DNA from: Bryoerythrophyllum caledonicum | Taxonomy: Eukaryota; Streptophyta; Bryopsida; Pottiales; Pottiaceae | Length of the DNA: 64,000 bases | Assembly: GCA_963971425.1 (NCBI GenBank) | Contig: OZ020520.1 | Location: 6,242,553-6,306,552, forward strand | Direction: 5' to 3' | In this document: piece after piece, positions 1 through 10,569 of the stretch | Position numbering within the stretch: position 1 is the first letter of the stretch | Layout of the letters: each line of letters begins with the position of its first letter | Notes under the pieces: generated by a model | The model's input: the letters and a program-made list of their open reading frames with translations, nothing else | Databases searched by the model: none | What the model was told of the DNA's origin: nothing | Made by a program: the position numbers and the translations under genes

Positions 1-190
1 TCCCATGTTGGTAGATCTTGCATAAGTTTTTTTGTATAAGTCTCCTGGACTTGAAATTTGGTATGCATGTTTTCAACATAAATATGATGCTGTCCCCAAA
101 TTTTCATGGTAAAATAACAATTTCTCAGCTTTGGGGAGGGTGTCAAAGTTGGCAGCAGTGTAGGACACTATCCCTGGAACTACTAAACGG
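1..190 (-). repeat. Dispersed repeat family A, copy 1
   Basis: The reverse complement of this stretch matches 49300-49490 and 62590-62760 over most of its length. Shared landmarks are the strings GCTGCCAACTTTGA, TACCATGA, TATGTTGAAAACATG, CAAATTTCAA and ATCTACCAACAT. It has no coding potential. The class is unknown and the copy may continue beyond the window edge. Confidence 0.7.
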
Positions 191-237
191 CCAATTTGAA
201 TGTCACCCTATTGTACAAGGCATCCCATAGATAGGAT

Positions 238-790
238 GCCGCTGGCGGCACCCTATTCTTTAGATGTTGATGGTTAATTTGGGGCAGCCTGTAGAGGGAG
301 TTCTTTTAGCGGCTCACCGTTTTGGAGGTGCAAGTGGCTTGCTCAAGGTATCGAGTAATGTAAGTGCCGTTGGCGGCACTCTCTTTAATGGATGTTGATG
401 GCTTGCTTGAGGCAGCCTCTAGTGGGAGTGTTTCAAGCGGCTCACTCTGTTGAAGGTGCAAGTGGCTTGCTCAAGGCACCCCATAGAGAGAGTGCCGCTA
501 GCGGCACCCTCTTCTTGAGGTGTAAATGGCTTCCTTGAGGAACCCTCTAGAAGGAGTACTGCCAGCAGCTCACCTTATATGAGGTGCAAGTGGCTTGCTC
601 ACGGCATCCTGTGAAGTGAATGCCGTTGGTCGCTCTTCCCTTTTTAGAGGGTGCGAGGTACATTTGGGTATCTTGAAAAGGGGAGCCGCTAGCGGCACCT
701 CTATTGGAGTGACAAGGAGTTCTTCCCTCTTACCCCCTTTGAGGGTGGTACCGTTGGCGGCAATTTCTTTTGGAGGATCTTTTAGTGGCT
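238..790 (+). repeat. Tandem array of about 63-bp units with GCCGCTAGCGGC palindromes
   Basis: About nine degenerate units are seen, with landmarks near 239, 308, 368, 433, 493, 555, 621, 684 and 751. Each holds GCCGNNNNCGGC or a diverged form, then GAGGT, a CTTG-rich part and an AGAAGGAGTGCC-like end. The unit aligns with that of the foldback array at 18215-19700 and has the same orientation relative to the downstream methyltransferase-like gene. The array ends about 50 bp before the splice acceptor of the first recognisable exon at 841. A 3-frame open stretch from 595 into the exon looks fortuitous. Confidence 0.8.
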
Positions 791-840
791 CTCTAGTCTC
801 TTATACAAGGTCTTCTAATGATTTTTGTGTCTCATTTCAG

Positions 841-3835
841 CAAGAGATTGGTGAAGCAGCAGCGCATGCCAACAGAATGTTTATTGAGAAGTATCCAGAG
901 AAGACAGTTCAGTGGAACAGGAAGGATTTGCATCACGAAGTGTTGGAAAAGGTGAAGAAGGTGAAGAAGGACTATGTCACTGAGGTGAAGAAGCAGCTGC
1001 CTCCGGCTAACCCGAAGCATACGCCTGATTTTCTCAATCAGGTTAAAATCCATTACGAGAAGCGGGAAGATGACCGGGAGATGTCGCAAGAGAAATTATT
1101 CTATTTGGCAACATCCACGATGTCTGTTGCGATGAAGGTTAAGTGGCTTGAGCGGTGGAATATGAAGCCTTCTGTTCGAAAAGCTATGAGATTTCCTGAG
1201 ACTAAATTCAATGACCACGACTTCCCCTTTTGGCTAACTCGGGCTACCTGGTGGGCACAGGTGTGTTGATTTTGATACCATTTCCTATTATCACATGTTT
1301 GATACTTTGATGTGAATTTAAATTATGCATTTTGTGTGATTTCAGATCTCTTCTGAATCAAGCAACCTTCTTCATGGAACATTGGTTGAACTGAACGAGA
1401 CTGTCAACTATCACCCGGTTGATGAAGAGGCCATTCCAACTATTGTTGAGTGGGTTGAGCAGATGCGCATTCAGCTTTGGGAGATTGCTTTCAACACTGA
1501 GTTGGCAACCAAAGGTGTCTCTAAAAACAACACTCCAGATGAGCAAAAGTTTTTGTCTGAGGCTGTCAATCGAACTTTATACAGGTACTTCCATTACGTA
1601 TTGCTTCCCAGGAAGACAGTTTCAAGAATCCCCCCTTTCTTCGCAAACTATTTGGATCCTACTAGTGATAGCTGCATGTTCACTGAGGAGATGATGAAGG
1701 ACTGGGATCGGGAGCATTGGAAGAAATGTGGGTGGTACTTAGATTGTCCACAGAATAGACCACCTCTATTTGACATTCCACTACGAAATTCTATTCAGCC
1801 TGCTCTAGCAGGAACAGAGTTGGTCACGGTTGTGACAGAACCCATGAAGAAGACTAGAGGGTCAAGGAAAAAGGCATCCGAGGAAGATGCAAAGAAGAAG
1901 AAAGCTGTTGAGGAAGAGGTCGCGAGGAAGTTGAAGGAGGCCGAAGAAGAGGTGGTGCGGAAGCTACAAGCGGCAAATGCGGCGGAGGCAACAGCATCAC
2001 GTAAAGCGGCAGCCTTGGAAGCTCAGCTCGCGGCAAGAGACGCAGCACCAAGACGACAACAACTGCATGCTGCATTGTCCATTGATGGCGATGATGATCA
2101 TAGTGTTCATGAGACATCCTTCTTCCCGGCACCCCCCGAGACTCAGCAACGTCTCTCTATCTCTCCGGCTACTCATATTCAGCATATGGACTCGTCTAAT
2201 CCATTATCCTTAGGTTTCAAGAGATTGAAGAGGAAGATGGCCACTGGAAAATCCACCGAACAGCCTATCGTGGACTTGGTGTCCTCAACGCTAATTGAAA
2301 ACACGAGCCTCACAAAGATAATGGATGTTCTACCGGAAGTGCACCCGGTTCTAGCCAACATGAATAAGTTCTGCATGGAGGTAAGACTACCAGTGTTTAA
2401 TAGTTGTTCTTTTGTTTGCATGCATGGTTTAACCCTCGATTCCTCATTACTTGCAGATCCAAGCTTCGACAACTATCCCAGAACGTTCGGAGGCTTGCCC
2501 GCACGGTGGCTTCAATCTCATCATTGGAGACTTCCCTGATGGGATGCCGGTACCTTCAATCTCCTTACAGCCTATTGTCGTTCCTACGTGGAACAACTAC
2601 AATAAAAAGGATGTTGAGTCCGTTTTCGAGTTTGGGCATGAATTTCTTCACCGTCAGGGTAGTATTTTGGCCTTTGCACCTGAATGTCCCAAGGTCCGAA
2701 CCGATATTTTGAGCTACGCCGATGCGTACGGTTTCTACATGTTGCGGGAGTGGTGGGGTATAAACGAGCTTCCATTGCATTCAAGTGTGGATCCAAAAGT
2801 AAAGGTCATACACTATCATCATTCTCATCAATTTTTAGTTCCAACACATTCATCTCAACTTCTATATAGTCTTCTCACTATTATCTTTCATTTTTGACAG
2901 TCCCGACGGTTCAGGGTTCAGTTATTTGTGCCCAAGGTTGTTCAGCCGGATGACTTCATCATTGCTCCAGATGAGACCTTGTCGGCATTAAACGTCGACG
3001 TCTCTGACTCTGATGTTATTTTCAACTACACCTCCCTGGAGTCACAATCTATGAATGGGAACGTCCCATGGAGGGGTCCTCGCGAGAAGGATACCGTCGT
3101 TCTTCGAATGCTCATTGTAGCTCTTACTAAGCCGGGCTCACTTGTCCTTGATGCGTTCGCGTCCACAGGTAATACTTTTGATATACTTTCATCCATTAAA
3201 TTTGCATCCACAATTAAACAATAACAATTCTCTACACTTCACTTTTGTCAGGAAATTCTATTCACGCATGCAAGGACATTGGGCGCCACATTGTGGCTTT
3301 GGAGCAAGACAATGATGTCTTTGAGGCCTTGTTGAAGCCTCTTCGTGCAGTAACGCCTAATACTCCAATGCCTACTGCGTCTTCGTCCATTGGTCCCCGC
3401 CTTGCCGACGAGATCCAAATCCAACCGGTGGCTAAGCGCAATAGATTCAGTACATAAGCACCTTCTGTCTTCCAATCAATTTCCATCTTTAATTTGGAAG
3501 TCCTCTGAAGGTCTCTACCTTATCATGTTCAAATTTGTAGCCCTACGTGTAGAATATACATTATGGCCTCTAATGGCACCAAATCACATGTTCCTTAATT
3601 TGGTTGTGGCATTTGCAGAATGATGGCCAACGTTTGTTCCCCCACTCGAGACTACATAATGGCTCCATGGCATGCAGAAGAGGCCCTTAGGCAGGCAGTT
3701 GCATCATCCCCGTGTTCAAATAGTAGAGAACGTTATTTTGATCAGCATGTTCTTCAATTCATTGACGATGAGGCTGACGTAGAGCTGCATTATATTTCTA
3801 CGTCATACGAAAGCTCTGAGGACATGTCATGTTAA
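841..3835 (+). CDS. Methyltransferase-like transposon gene, copy 1 (5'-truncated)
   Basis: Exons that keep one reading frame are 841-1260, 1346-2380, 2457-2798, 2901-3168 and 3252-3457, with GT-AG introns between them. The protein is homologous exon by exon to the gene at 50278-54321 (WNM, PTS-D-C-FTE and PWRG-REK landmarks). It has an N-terminal alpha-helical region, a Lys/Glu/Ala coiled coil (about 1850-2050), then a PF01555-like domain: the motif IV position reads IIGDFPDG instead of DPPY, and the SAM motif I region reads VLDAFASTG followed by IVALEQD. A homologous tail (3619-3835, ending ESSEDMSC) matches the last exon of the other copy. Here its donor appears to read ATAAG instead of GTAAG, so translation would stop at 3457. 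The first exons are missing and an array sits in their place. Catalytic activity is doubtful. Confidence 0.75.
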
Positions 3836-4454
3836 ACTAACATTTCTTCAATCCAAGATATTTGCCAAATATTGCAACCACTGATGTAGATATTTTGTTT
3901 GCTTTGCAAATACTCTCATTCAATACCCCTTCTTTGCCTTGTTCTTTGTTCTACTTGATTGTCGTCGTCGTCGTTGTAGTTGAGTTGCACAAGTTGTAGG
4001 GTTGTCAATTATTTCCCTATCATTGGTAAATTAAATATGGTAAATACAAGACATAACCGGTCAAAATAGAGTTGGGACTCTAACCTACACATTGTTTATA
4101 GAATAAAATCCATGACAACTCATGAAAAACACATATAATAACTGAGGGCTAATGGAGATAATGACCTATTCTACTGGTGTCGAGAAATATATATTATGCC
4201 AAATGACGAATCGCAATTCATTGTAAGTCAAATAATATGACATAATTTCAGCAAGGAAATGGAATGACAATTAATTTCTACTACCACCCGTTCTTACTTT
4301 TAAGTCTAACGCATATTGAAATCTCAACATATTGAGTTGAGCTTTATCCATCTCCAATCATTCCTAAAGTTCCTCCACAAATAAAATATGCCGTGAATTG
4401 TATGGTGGGTTCATCTTGAACAATTGTCTAATATGTCACAATTTTAAGTCCAAT
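3836..4454. other. AT-rich spacer, nothing recognised
   Basis: Downstream of the methyltransferase-like gene I see no open reading frame of note, no clear repeat and no RNA gene. The end of the mobile element carrying copy 1 could lie here, but I found no terminal inverted repeat. Confidence 0.4.
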
Positions 4455-5404
4455 TTAACCCCTTAGGGACCAAGTATCAAAAATGGTCCGGATGAAAGTT
4501 CGGTCAGGTTCCTTTGATGTCAATTTCCAACAATCTACTTTGAAAGATTTATTGTAGAAGGACATTACTAAGACATTAGTGGGAGATCAATTTCATCCTA
4601 AATCTGACATTTCATGAAAAGGTTAGGGTTTCAAATTTCGAATGTGCCTCGCAAGTTCTTTTGGCACCTTGAAAAACTTTTGCTAGGACACTATATTGAA
4701 TGTGAGATTTTCAATACTAACAAGACATATTTTTCTCTTCATAATGAAAAAGTATATCATTGTCTTTTGTGAAAAATAGCATATTAACCCAAGTCAAACA
4801 TTTTAACACATTGTCACACATTGTCGGGCAAGGTACCAAAAAAACTTCTTTTCCACATATAACTTAGAGATCTTCATGTTTTAGACAATTTTGTATTGCA
4901 CAAGAATATGTACTAGAAATCTTCTTACTGACCATTTGAATTATCATTCTAAAACATATTTATTTCACAAAAACTGCGAACACAAATTGGCAATTTTCAA
5001 ACCTCCACTCCTTCCATAGTTGTTTTGAATATGCTACACACCTTTCTTCTACCTCTAAAATTTGGTGAAGAAGGAACTAACATCATGCTCAACACGATGG
5101 TAATGGATTTATACCTTGTGTAGTGAAAATATTTGACACCAAGTGAAGTCAGAGTTTGCTAATCCACCGAACGTTGGAAAGGAAATGAACCAATTGTTTT
5201 TCTATAAACAGTAATATAATCTTTCAATTCGTGCGCTCAAAGTTTATGAAATTTTGTTAGTATGTTACTTATTAAGTCGTATATGAGATCCTTAGATCAA
5301 AACTAGAATTGAAAGTTTTTTTTTCCTTCTTGAATCATTGCATTAGAATTAAACAATTCTGAGGTGTTTTGATGCGAAACTGTCACGGTACCTTAGGGAT
5401 TTAA
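4455..5404 (-). mobile_element. TTAA-flanked non-autonomous element, family B copy 1
   Basis: The left end reads TTAACCCCTTAGGGACCAAG and the right end, reverse complemented, reads TTAAATCCCTAAGGTACCG, so the ends are inverted repeats of about 20 bp next to TTAA. The inside is non-coding and matches the element at 32098-33050 in reverse orientation over nearly its whole 950 bp. Ends starting CCC at a TTAA target fit piggyBac-like elements. A TA-target Tc1/mariner origin is possible because the palindromic junction hides the exact edge. Confidence 0.75.
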
Positions 5405-6144
5405 TTGTGCGTCTTCACTTTTCCTCCCTCACAGGCCTCAATAGCCTAAGCCTATTAGCGCCCCCATCAGACCGCTTTACATGCTAATTTTGTTCTCCTA
5501 GGTTGAGTTTCCATGTAATTGATTTTTTTTCTTTGCCCTCTTATATTTCCATGTTATTGTATTATAGCAAGTAGCTAGTGGCATTGTTCGAGATAGTTCA
5601 ATCCTAGGAATCGTGGACATGGTTTAGGGTTTACAAAGATAGAGTTGAGTTGTTTCCTTCTTCGGTTGCTTTTAATGAAAATAGCACCGCCGCTCGCGGT
5701 GTTGTCCAGGTCAAAAAAAACCCGACAAGGAAGGTGCACCTGCGGGACGTGATGTGGATATAAAATAACACTCTCTGTTGGAGTGTTTGCCACCCCCCGA
5801 CGCTTTATTTTCAACTACCTATGATAGTTGCCGGTCTTATTCGTGTTCTTTTTTAACGTCTAACTAATCTGCAAGGTTTTTTTATGTTTATGTGGTGTAA
5901 TCTGTAAGGTTTTATTGGCCCACCTTAGTTGTGGTGTAAGGATCCTTCAATTTTTACTACATTGGTATGACCTAAAATGAATGTCTACCCCAAATTCAAA
6001 GACTCCCTACCTATAAGGATTGCATCCCCTTCCCTTTATTGCTATTGTATAGGTTTACAACAATGTATTGGAGGAACATTACCTACTAGTTTTGTAGAAA
6101 TGGCTAACTTTTGTGGAGGTGAGATTGTCATCCTCGAAGATGTC
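5405..6144. other. Intergenic stretch, nothing recognised
   Basis: Mixed AT-rich sequence with no convincing exon, repeat or RNA gene. The only open frame (5575-5814, minus) has no recognisable protein features. Confidence 0.35.
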
Positions 6145-6244
6145 TAGAGCAATTGCTAGACGAGGTTGCTAGAGCAATTGCTAGACGAGGTTGATAGAGC
6201 AATTGCTAGACGAGGTTGATAGAGCAAATGCTAGACGAGGTTGA
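6145..6244 (+). repeat. Four tandem copies of a 25-bp unit
   Basis: Units start at 6145, 6170, 6195 and 6220 and read TAGAGCAATTGCTAGACGAG plus GTTG(A/C). The core AGAGCAATTGCT is palindromic around CAATTG. The fourth unit has one change (CAAATG). A fifth start at 6245 is diverged. The unit length is not a multiple of three, so the run does not code a peptide repeat in one frame. Confidence 0.9.
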
Positions 6245-6551
6245 TAGGGAAGATGAGGATGATGAAGGCTGTACGAATGCTGCACTTGTGACAGGTATGG
6301 CCGATGCGAGTAATGCGGAGACGGAAGACAATGTAGTGGTCGTTGTAGAGCCCAAGGGAGATTATGAGGGAACAATTCTTCTCAAGAAGAGTACTGCATA
6401 TAGCGTTCCTTCCAAACAAGAAGATTCTTTCATTGACTGGTCATTGAAAGCCTTCAAGGAGAGGAAGACAGATCCGACATGCCTATACACCGCTTTGTTC
6501 ATTCTGAAACAGTGCACATGGCGTGTAGATATATGGGACCTCCTTTACTGA
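6216..6551 (+). CDS. Short acidic open reading frame, unknown
   Basis: A 111-residue frame begins inside the 25-bp repeat array. Its first 25 residues are rich in Asp and Glu and come partly from repeat sequence. The rest (GDYEGTILLKKS, FIDWSLKAFKERK) looks like plausible protein but matches no family I know. It has no signal peptide or membrane segment. The real start, if any, could be at a later methionine. It may be a remnant exon of a mobile element. Low certainty that it is a gene. Confidence 0.25.
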   Translation: MIEQMLDEVDREDEDDEGCTNAALVTGMADASNAETEDNVVVVVEPKGDYEGTILLKKSTAYSVPSKQEDSFIDWSLKAFKERKTDPTCLYTALFILKQCTWRVDIWDLLY

Positions 6552-6889
6552 AGAGGCGTAGGGTCAAGGAAGCTTCACATCTTCTAAGAAACCTAGATCA
6601 TATTTGAGTAAAAACATGTTTAAATTCACGGCTTCTTTGTCTGCTCTAATGAAGTGTGGAATCAATTTCCTAGTTTTTAATACTACATAAGACTATATCT
6701 TATGTAGTACAATCTATATACAATATGTCTTCTATTACAATATGTTGTGTAACCCTTACACGGTCATAGGGTACATATCATCTCTGTGACAATTCATTAT
6801 TTGGACTACAACCCATACTTTACAAGGAATTCCACGATAATAGGCCCTTATCCTCATATGATAGTTAAGACTTTCAATTGAAATGTTAC

Positions 6890-7085
6890 TTTATGGAAAA
6901 CTTTCATTTTTTTTTACTTTTTGTTTACTTTCACTTTTTTTTTACTATTTTTTTTTACTTTCACTTTCACTTTAATGACTTTCTTTTCCAAAAAGGGTCC
7001 AATTTTATAGCTTTAGGCTCGCGAACGAAGGCTCACGGCTCATGGCTCACGGCTCAAGGCACGCAAAATAGCTTCGTCCCTCCTC
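6890..7085 (+). repeat. Dispersed GCTC-block repeat, copy 1
   Basis: A T-rich lead with ACTTTCACTTT runs is followed by GGCTCGCGAAC, several GGCTCAC/GGCTCA steps, and then GCAAAATAGCTTCGTCCCTC. The same order is found at 15285-15450 (minus) and 25480-25605 (plus), and a shorter form at 49500-49570 (minus) and 62345-62400 (plus). Its class is unknown. Here it ends about 170 bp before the gag-like frame of the gypsy remnant. Confidence 0.65.
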
Positions 7086-7257
7086 ACACCAAACATGCTT
7101 TAGAACTCCATATCTAAGTTCTTTTGCTAAAAAAGTAGAGTCAGAATTAGAAACACCAACATTTATCCATAGTGAAGTTAAAAAGTCTATTGATCATTTC
7201 TTTAATGATATACCACTAGAAAATGAGAAAGAAAAACATAAATTTTGTAAGGAAGTA

Positions 7258-8340
7258 TTGGAATCCGTTAGCCAAATTCTTAGACCTATTACCTTAAATT
7301 TTGACATACAAGAGGAAATTGACCAATCTAGTGTGGAGGAAGAGGAAGTTAAATATAACCATATTGATAAAAAACAATTACTTGAAGAAATAAGTAGGCA
7401 AAGTAAGCCTGAGGGAAGCAGAAGTGATATTACTGGTAATAGTGAAGAAGGGGAACACTCAGAACCACCTTCACGAGTTGAGAGTCGAGCTGGACATTCT
7501 TTAAGTACTTCTAGGAGGTCTTCTCTTTTTTACAACACTTTTATTAATTCTACCCTTAGCCGGGCCCTATTATGCTCACCACCTTTGACCCCTCCTACTT
7601 TTGACGAACCTTTGGTTGATCTTGTTACTTTGGCGCATCATAGGATGCTTAATATAGCTCCATTTTCCATATTCTATAGAGACTTTGGAAAAGATCCAGA
7701 TTCCTACTTGGAAAGATTCCAAGTAGTAGCAACAACTAATAATCTAGCAACTGATAAGTATATTACTAGTTTCCTTGGTAATTTATTAGGAGAAGCTCAA
7801 AGGTGGTACGCAAAGTTTTCAAATGTATCCCACTGAAATTATAGCTGGATATTATATTCGGCTTAGGAACTTATTGAATAGATGGGGAGATCATGATATG
7901 CCAGAAGCATGGATCATCAATACCTACACTAGAAGATTATTAGATCCCATGTACATATATCAAGCTAAACTTTCGAATCCTGAAAATTTAACTAAAGCAT
8001 AGGAAGTTGCTAAGAATTGAGAAGTTGCTATGCAGCAATCTAATATGTTGTTACAGACAAGAAGAATTCCATATCAGAATCCATACCTTTTACCTGCAAC
8101 TACTCATTTTGGAATGGATAATAGCGGTAGAGATTATTATCTTAGATCAATACCTAGTCAATTTCAATTAACTATACACGGACCACCTCACCCGAGAGAG
8201 CAACAACTTGCATTGATGCCTCCCATTTATGAAGAAAGTGAGATACAAACCTTACAAAAACAATTCAAGGAATTGTTGGTCCAAATCAATGAGGGAAGAA
8301 ATAAGAAACCTAAGGCTACAAGCCAAAGAACTAATATTTG
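7258..8340 (+). pseudogene. Gag domain of gypsy remnant
   Basis: The frame 7258-7836 has an acidic N-terminal part and then a retrotrans_gag-type segment (PDSYLERFQVVATTNN, LLGEAQRWYAKF). The reading frame shifts around 7830: the continuation (IAGYYIRLRNLLNRWGD, INTYTRRLLDP) lies in another frame and is stopped near 8000-8020, and a further part runs 8030-8340. The order and spacing fit gag of plant Ty3/gypsy elements, which forms the virus-like particle. This copy cannot make an intact Gag. Confidence 0.75.
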
Positions 8341-8344
8341 ATGT

Positions 8345-9074
8345 AGTAACTCTAAGAGACATGGGCATTTATCCACCGAATGTAGATATCTTATTGGAGG
8401 AATTCCTAAACTTAAATGTGCTTATTGTGGTGCAAAAGGCCATGATATAACTATTTGTAGAAATATCAAGGAAGTTAAGGCCTTAGTACAAGAACAATCT
8501 TCCCAGAATAATAATAATAATAATAAAACAACCCTACCGATTAACATCTAAACAACCATTTGTTAAACAAAATAGAGGACAACATAATGGGAATAGACGT
8601 CTTCAAGGAAATAATGAATATAGCCAACATCAAGTTTAGAGGGGACTTAATCAAGATAGGAATAAAGAAGTGATATTATGCTATAGGTGTGGAGAACCAT
8701 GACATTATTCTAGAGAATGCACTAATGAAATTCAATAGGTTGGGTTTAATCCTTTGTGTGGGAGGTGTGGACAAACTGGGCATGTTTCAACTTTTTGCAC
8801 ATCCATCATTACTGAGTTTCCTAATGTTGGAAAAAAAGTTCAAATTCAAGAAGTAGAATCTCTTAATTCTAGAAATGTAAACTATATGGCTATTGATACA
8901 CCTCATGATGTTTTTCTCACTAGATCACAAGCCAAGAAAGCTCTTGAAAAAGAACCTGTAAATAGTTTAGAAAGTGATTATAGTAAAGCGAAACTTAATC
9001 TTGTGTTGAGTCAAAAGATGCCAACCATCCTTAAAAGACCTGCAGTTTCTACATCATCACCACAAATCATATAA
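8345..9074 (+). pseudogene. CCHC zinc-knuckle region of gypsy remnant
   Basis: At least two exact CX2CX4HX4C knuckles are seen: CAYCGAKGHDITIC near 8420-8460 and CGRCGQTGHVSTFC near 8756-8798. A degenerate knuckle precedes the first one, and another near 8680-8718 has a stop codon inside it. The last open frame, 8754-9074, continues into a linker with TRSQAKKALE, typical of the gag-protease linker of plant gypsy elements. Zinc knuckles bind RNA during packaging. Stops between knuckles show the copy is dead. Confidence 0.8.
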
Positions 9075-9308
9075 ATGACAAGTAGTGATTCTCAAGCAAA
9101 TCCTACTCCAATACCTATACCACCTACTTTGCCAGAGAAAGATGTATCCAAACCTCCAGATGTGAATAAACCAAGTATTTCAACAAAACCATTGGAATTT
9201 GGAACAACCTACAAAGATTTTTATAAACCTTCAAAGAAAATAATTAAAGAACCATCTTTGACCTTGAAAAAGAGAAAGCATTATAGAATTATGAGATGAG
9301 CTGTTGGA

Positions 9309-9767
9309 ATGAGTCCTTATGATTTTCTTAAAGACTTGGATAGATTACAACCCCAAATTTTCCTAAGAGAATTACTTGCTTTGTCACCATATTGTAAAAA
9401 TGAATTAGTATCCTCTTTAATACGGAAGAGAGCCAAGACAATTGAGGACCACAATGTTAAGAAATCTAAACCAAAAACAAATAAAGAGACAAACAAAATT
9501 CAACCTGAAGTTGTAAGTGTGCATGATAAATCTTTTGACCCAGGAGCACCTACAATTGATGTTGTTATAGATGGGATTTTAGTTGATGGAGTACAAATTA
9601 ATAGTGGGAGTAGCGTTAACCTTGTGAATGTTGACGCCATGGAAGAGTTAGGTATAATTAATATAGTACCTACTCCTATTATCTTAAGAATGGCATACCA
9701 AAGTCAAGTGAAACAATTAGGTAAATTATTGCAATTAAATACTATAATTAGTGGAATTGAATATTAA
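9309..9767 (+). pseudogene. Aspartic protease-like segment of gypsy remnant
   Basis: The frame holds IDVVIDGILVDGVQINSGSS, which aligns with the DSG active-site region of retroviral-type proteases, followed by VNLVN and a downstream ILRMA strand. The catalytic Asp is Asn here (AAT), a G-to-A change, so this protease would be inactive. It sits between the zinc-knuckle/linker region and the reverse transcriptase, the expected gypsy order. Confidence 0.7.
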
Positions 9768-9789
9768 ATAGATTGTATTATTTTTAAAG

Positions 9790-10096
9790 TGAGTGGGTGT
9801 CACCTATTGTCATAGTACCTAAAAAGAATCGTAAGATTCACATTTGTCAGGATTTTAGACAATTGAATAAAGGTACTAAGAAAGAATTTTTCCCCTTATC
9901 ATTTTCTGATGCAGTTCTAGATGGTGTAGCTGGGCATGAGTGCTATTCTTTCCTTGATGGATTTTTGGGCAAAAACCAAATTCAAATAGCTTCAAAAGAT
10001 AGACTATTAAACAGTGCCTTCACCACAAATTGGGGAACCTTTGCATATAATGTTATGCCTCTTGGATTGGGCTATGCACCTCTAAGTTACCAATAG
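9790..10096 (+). pseudogene. Truncated reverse transcriptase of gypsy remnant
   Basis: Reads WVSPIVIVPKKN, ICQDFRQLNKGTKK, FLDGFLGKNQIQIA, TNWGTFAYNVMPLGL, which are the first blocks of a Ty3/gypsy reverse transcriptase (fingers and palm up to the MPFGL block). The catalytic YxDD block that should follow is absent. The frame stops at 10096 and unrelated sequence follows. It would not make an active enzyme. Confidence 0.9.
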
Positions 10097-10569
10097 GACG
10101 TTGTATAGAGTCGGAGTGTCGAAATGACGTCCGATCGGACGGAATGCCTGGCGGATTTTTTTACCAAGGCAATATAGTGGAAAATAGGGTAAAAACAAAT
10201 TTGGGATAAATTATTAAGAAACATCATGGCCGCTAATTTAAATAGAGGGCTTTGCGGTCATCTGAGTCGGCGGACCGCCACGAGGCTCGTGGCCGCTCGA
10301 TTGATCTCGACCGTCTAATCGGGCGGACGGCCTTGTGGCCGACTGGTGCCTGTAAAAGGCCGTCCGCCTCCACCCTCTTCTCACTTTTCTTCTCCCCTCT
10401 CATATTTTCAGTGGATGCGGAGTGGTTGTGGTTCGCGCAATCCATTCATTGGCTCCTCATTTTTGGGAGAAAAAATGATATTGTTTTGGAGGGGGAATTT
10501 TGTCAAATTCTACAAAGTATTTTTAATTTTTTGAAGAATTTGAACTTTCAAACTTCAACTCATCACCAA

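Larger units (their letters stand above)
7117..10096 (+). mobile_element. Ty3/gypsy retrotransposon remnant
   Basis: In order on the plus strand are a gag domain, several CCHC zinc knuckles, an aspartic protease-like segment and the first part of a reverse transcriptase. Frames are broken by stops and shifts. Nothing of RNase H or integrase follows the reverse transcriptase segment, so the element is 3'-truncated at about 10096. Flanking LTRs were not identified. Confidence 0.85.

Noticed and set aside
595-840. Start codon at 595 for the methyltransferase-like gene
   Set aside because: The frame before 841 is built from the tandem array, and a TTTCAG acceptor at 840 matches the exon border in the other copies. 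The start given by the open frame is not an ATG-supported gene start.
10233-10445. Minus-strand Arg/Ser-rich frame
   Set aside because: It has no domain and overlaps a GC-rich patch next to truncated gypsy sequence. It is probably chance.
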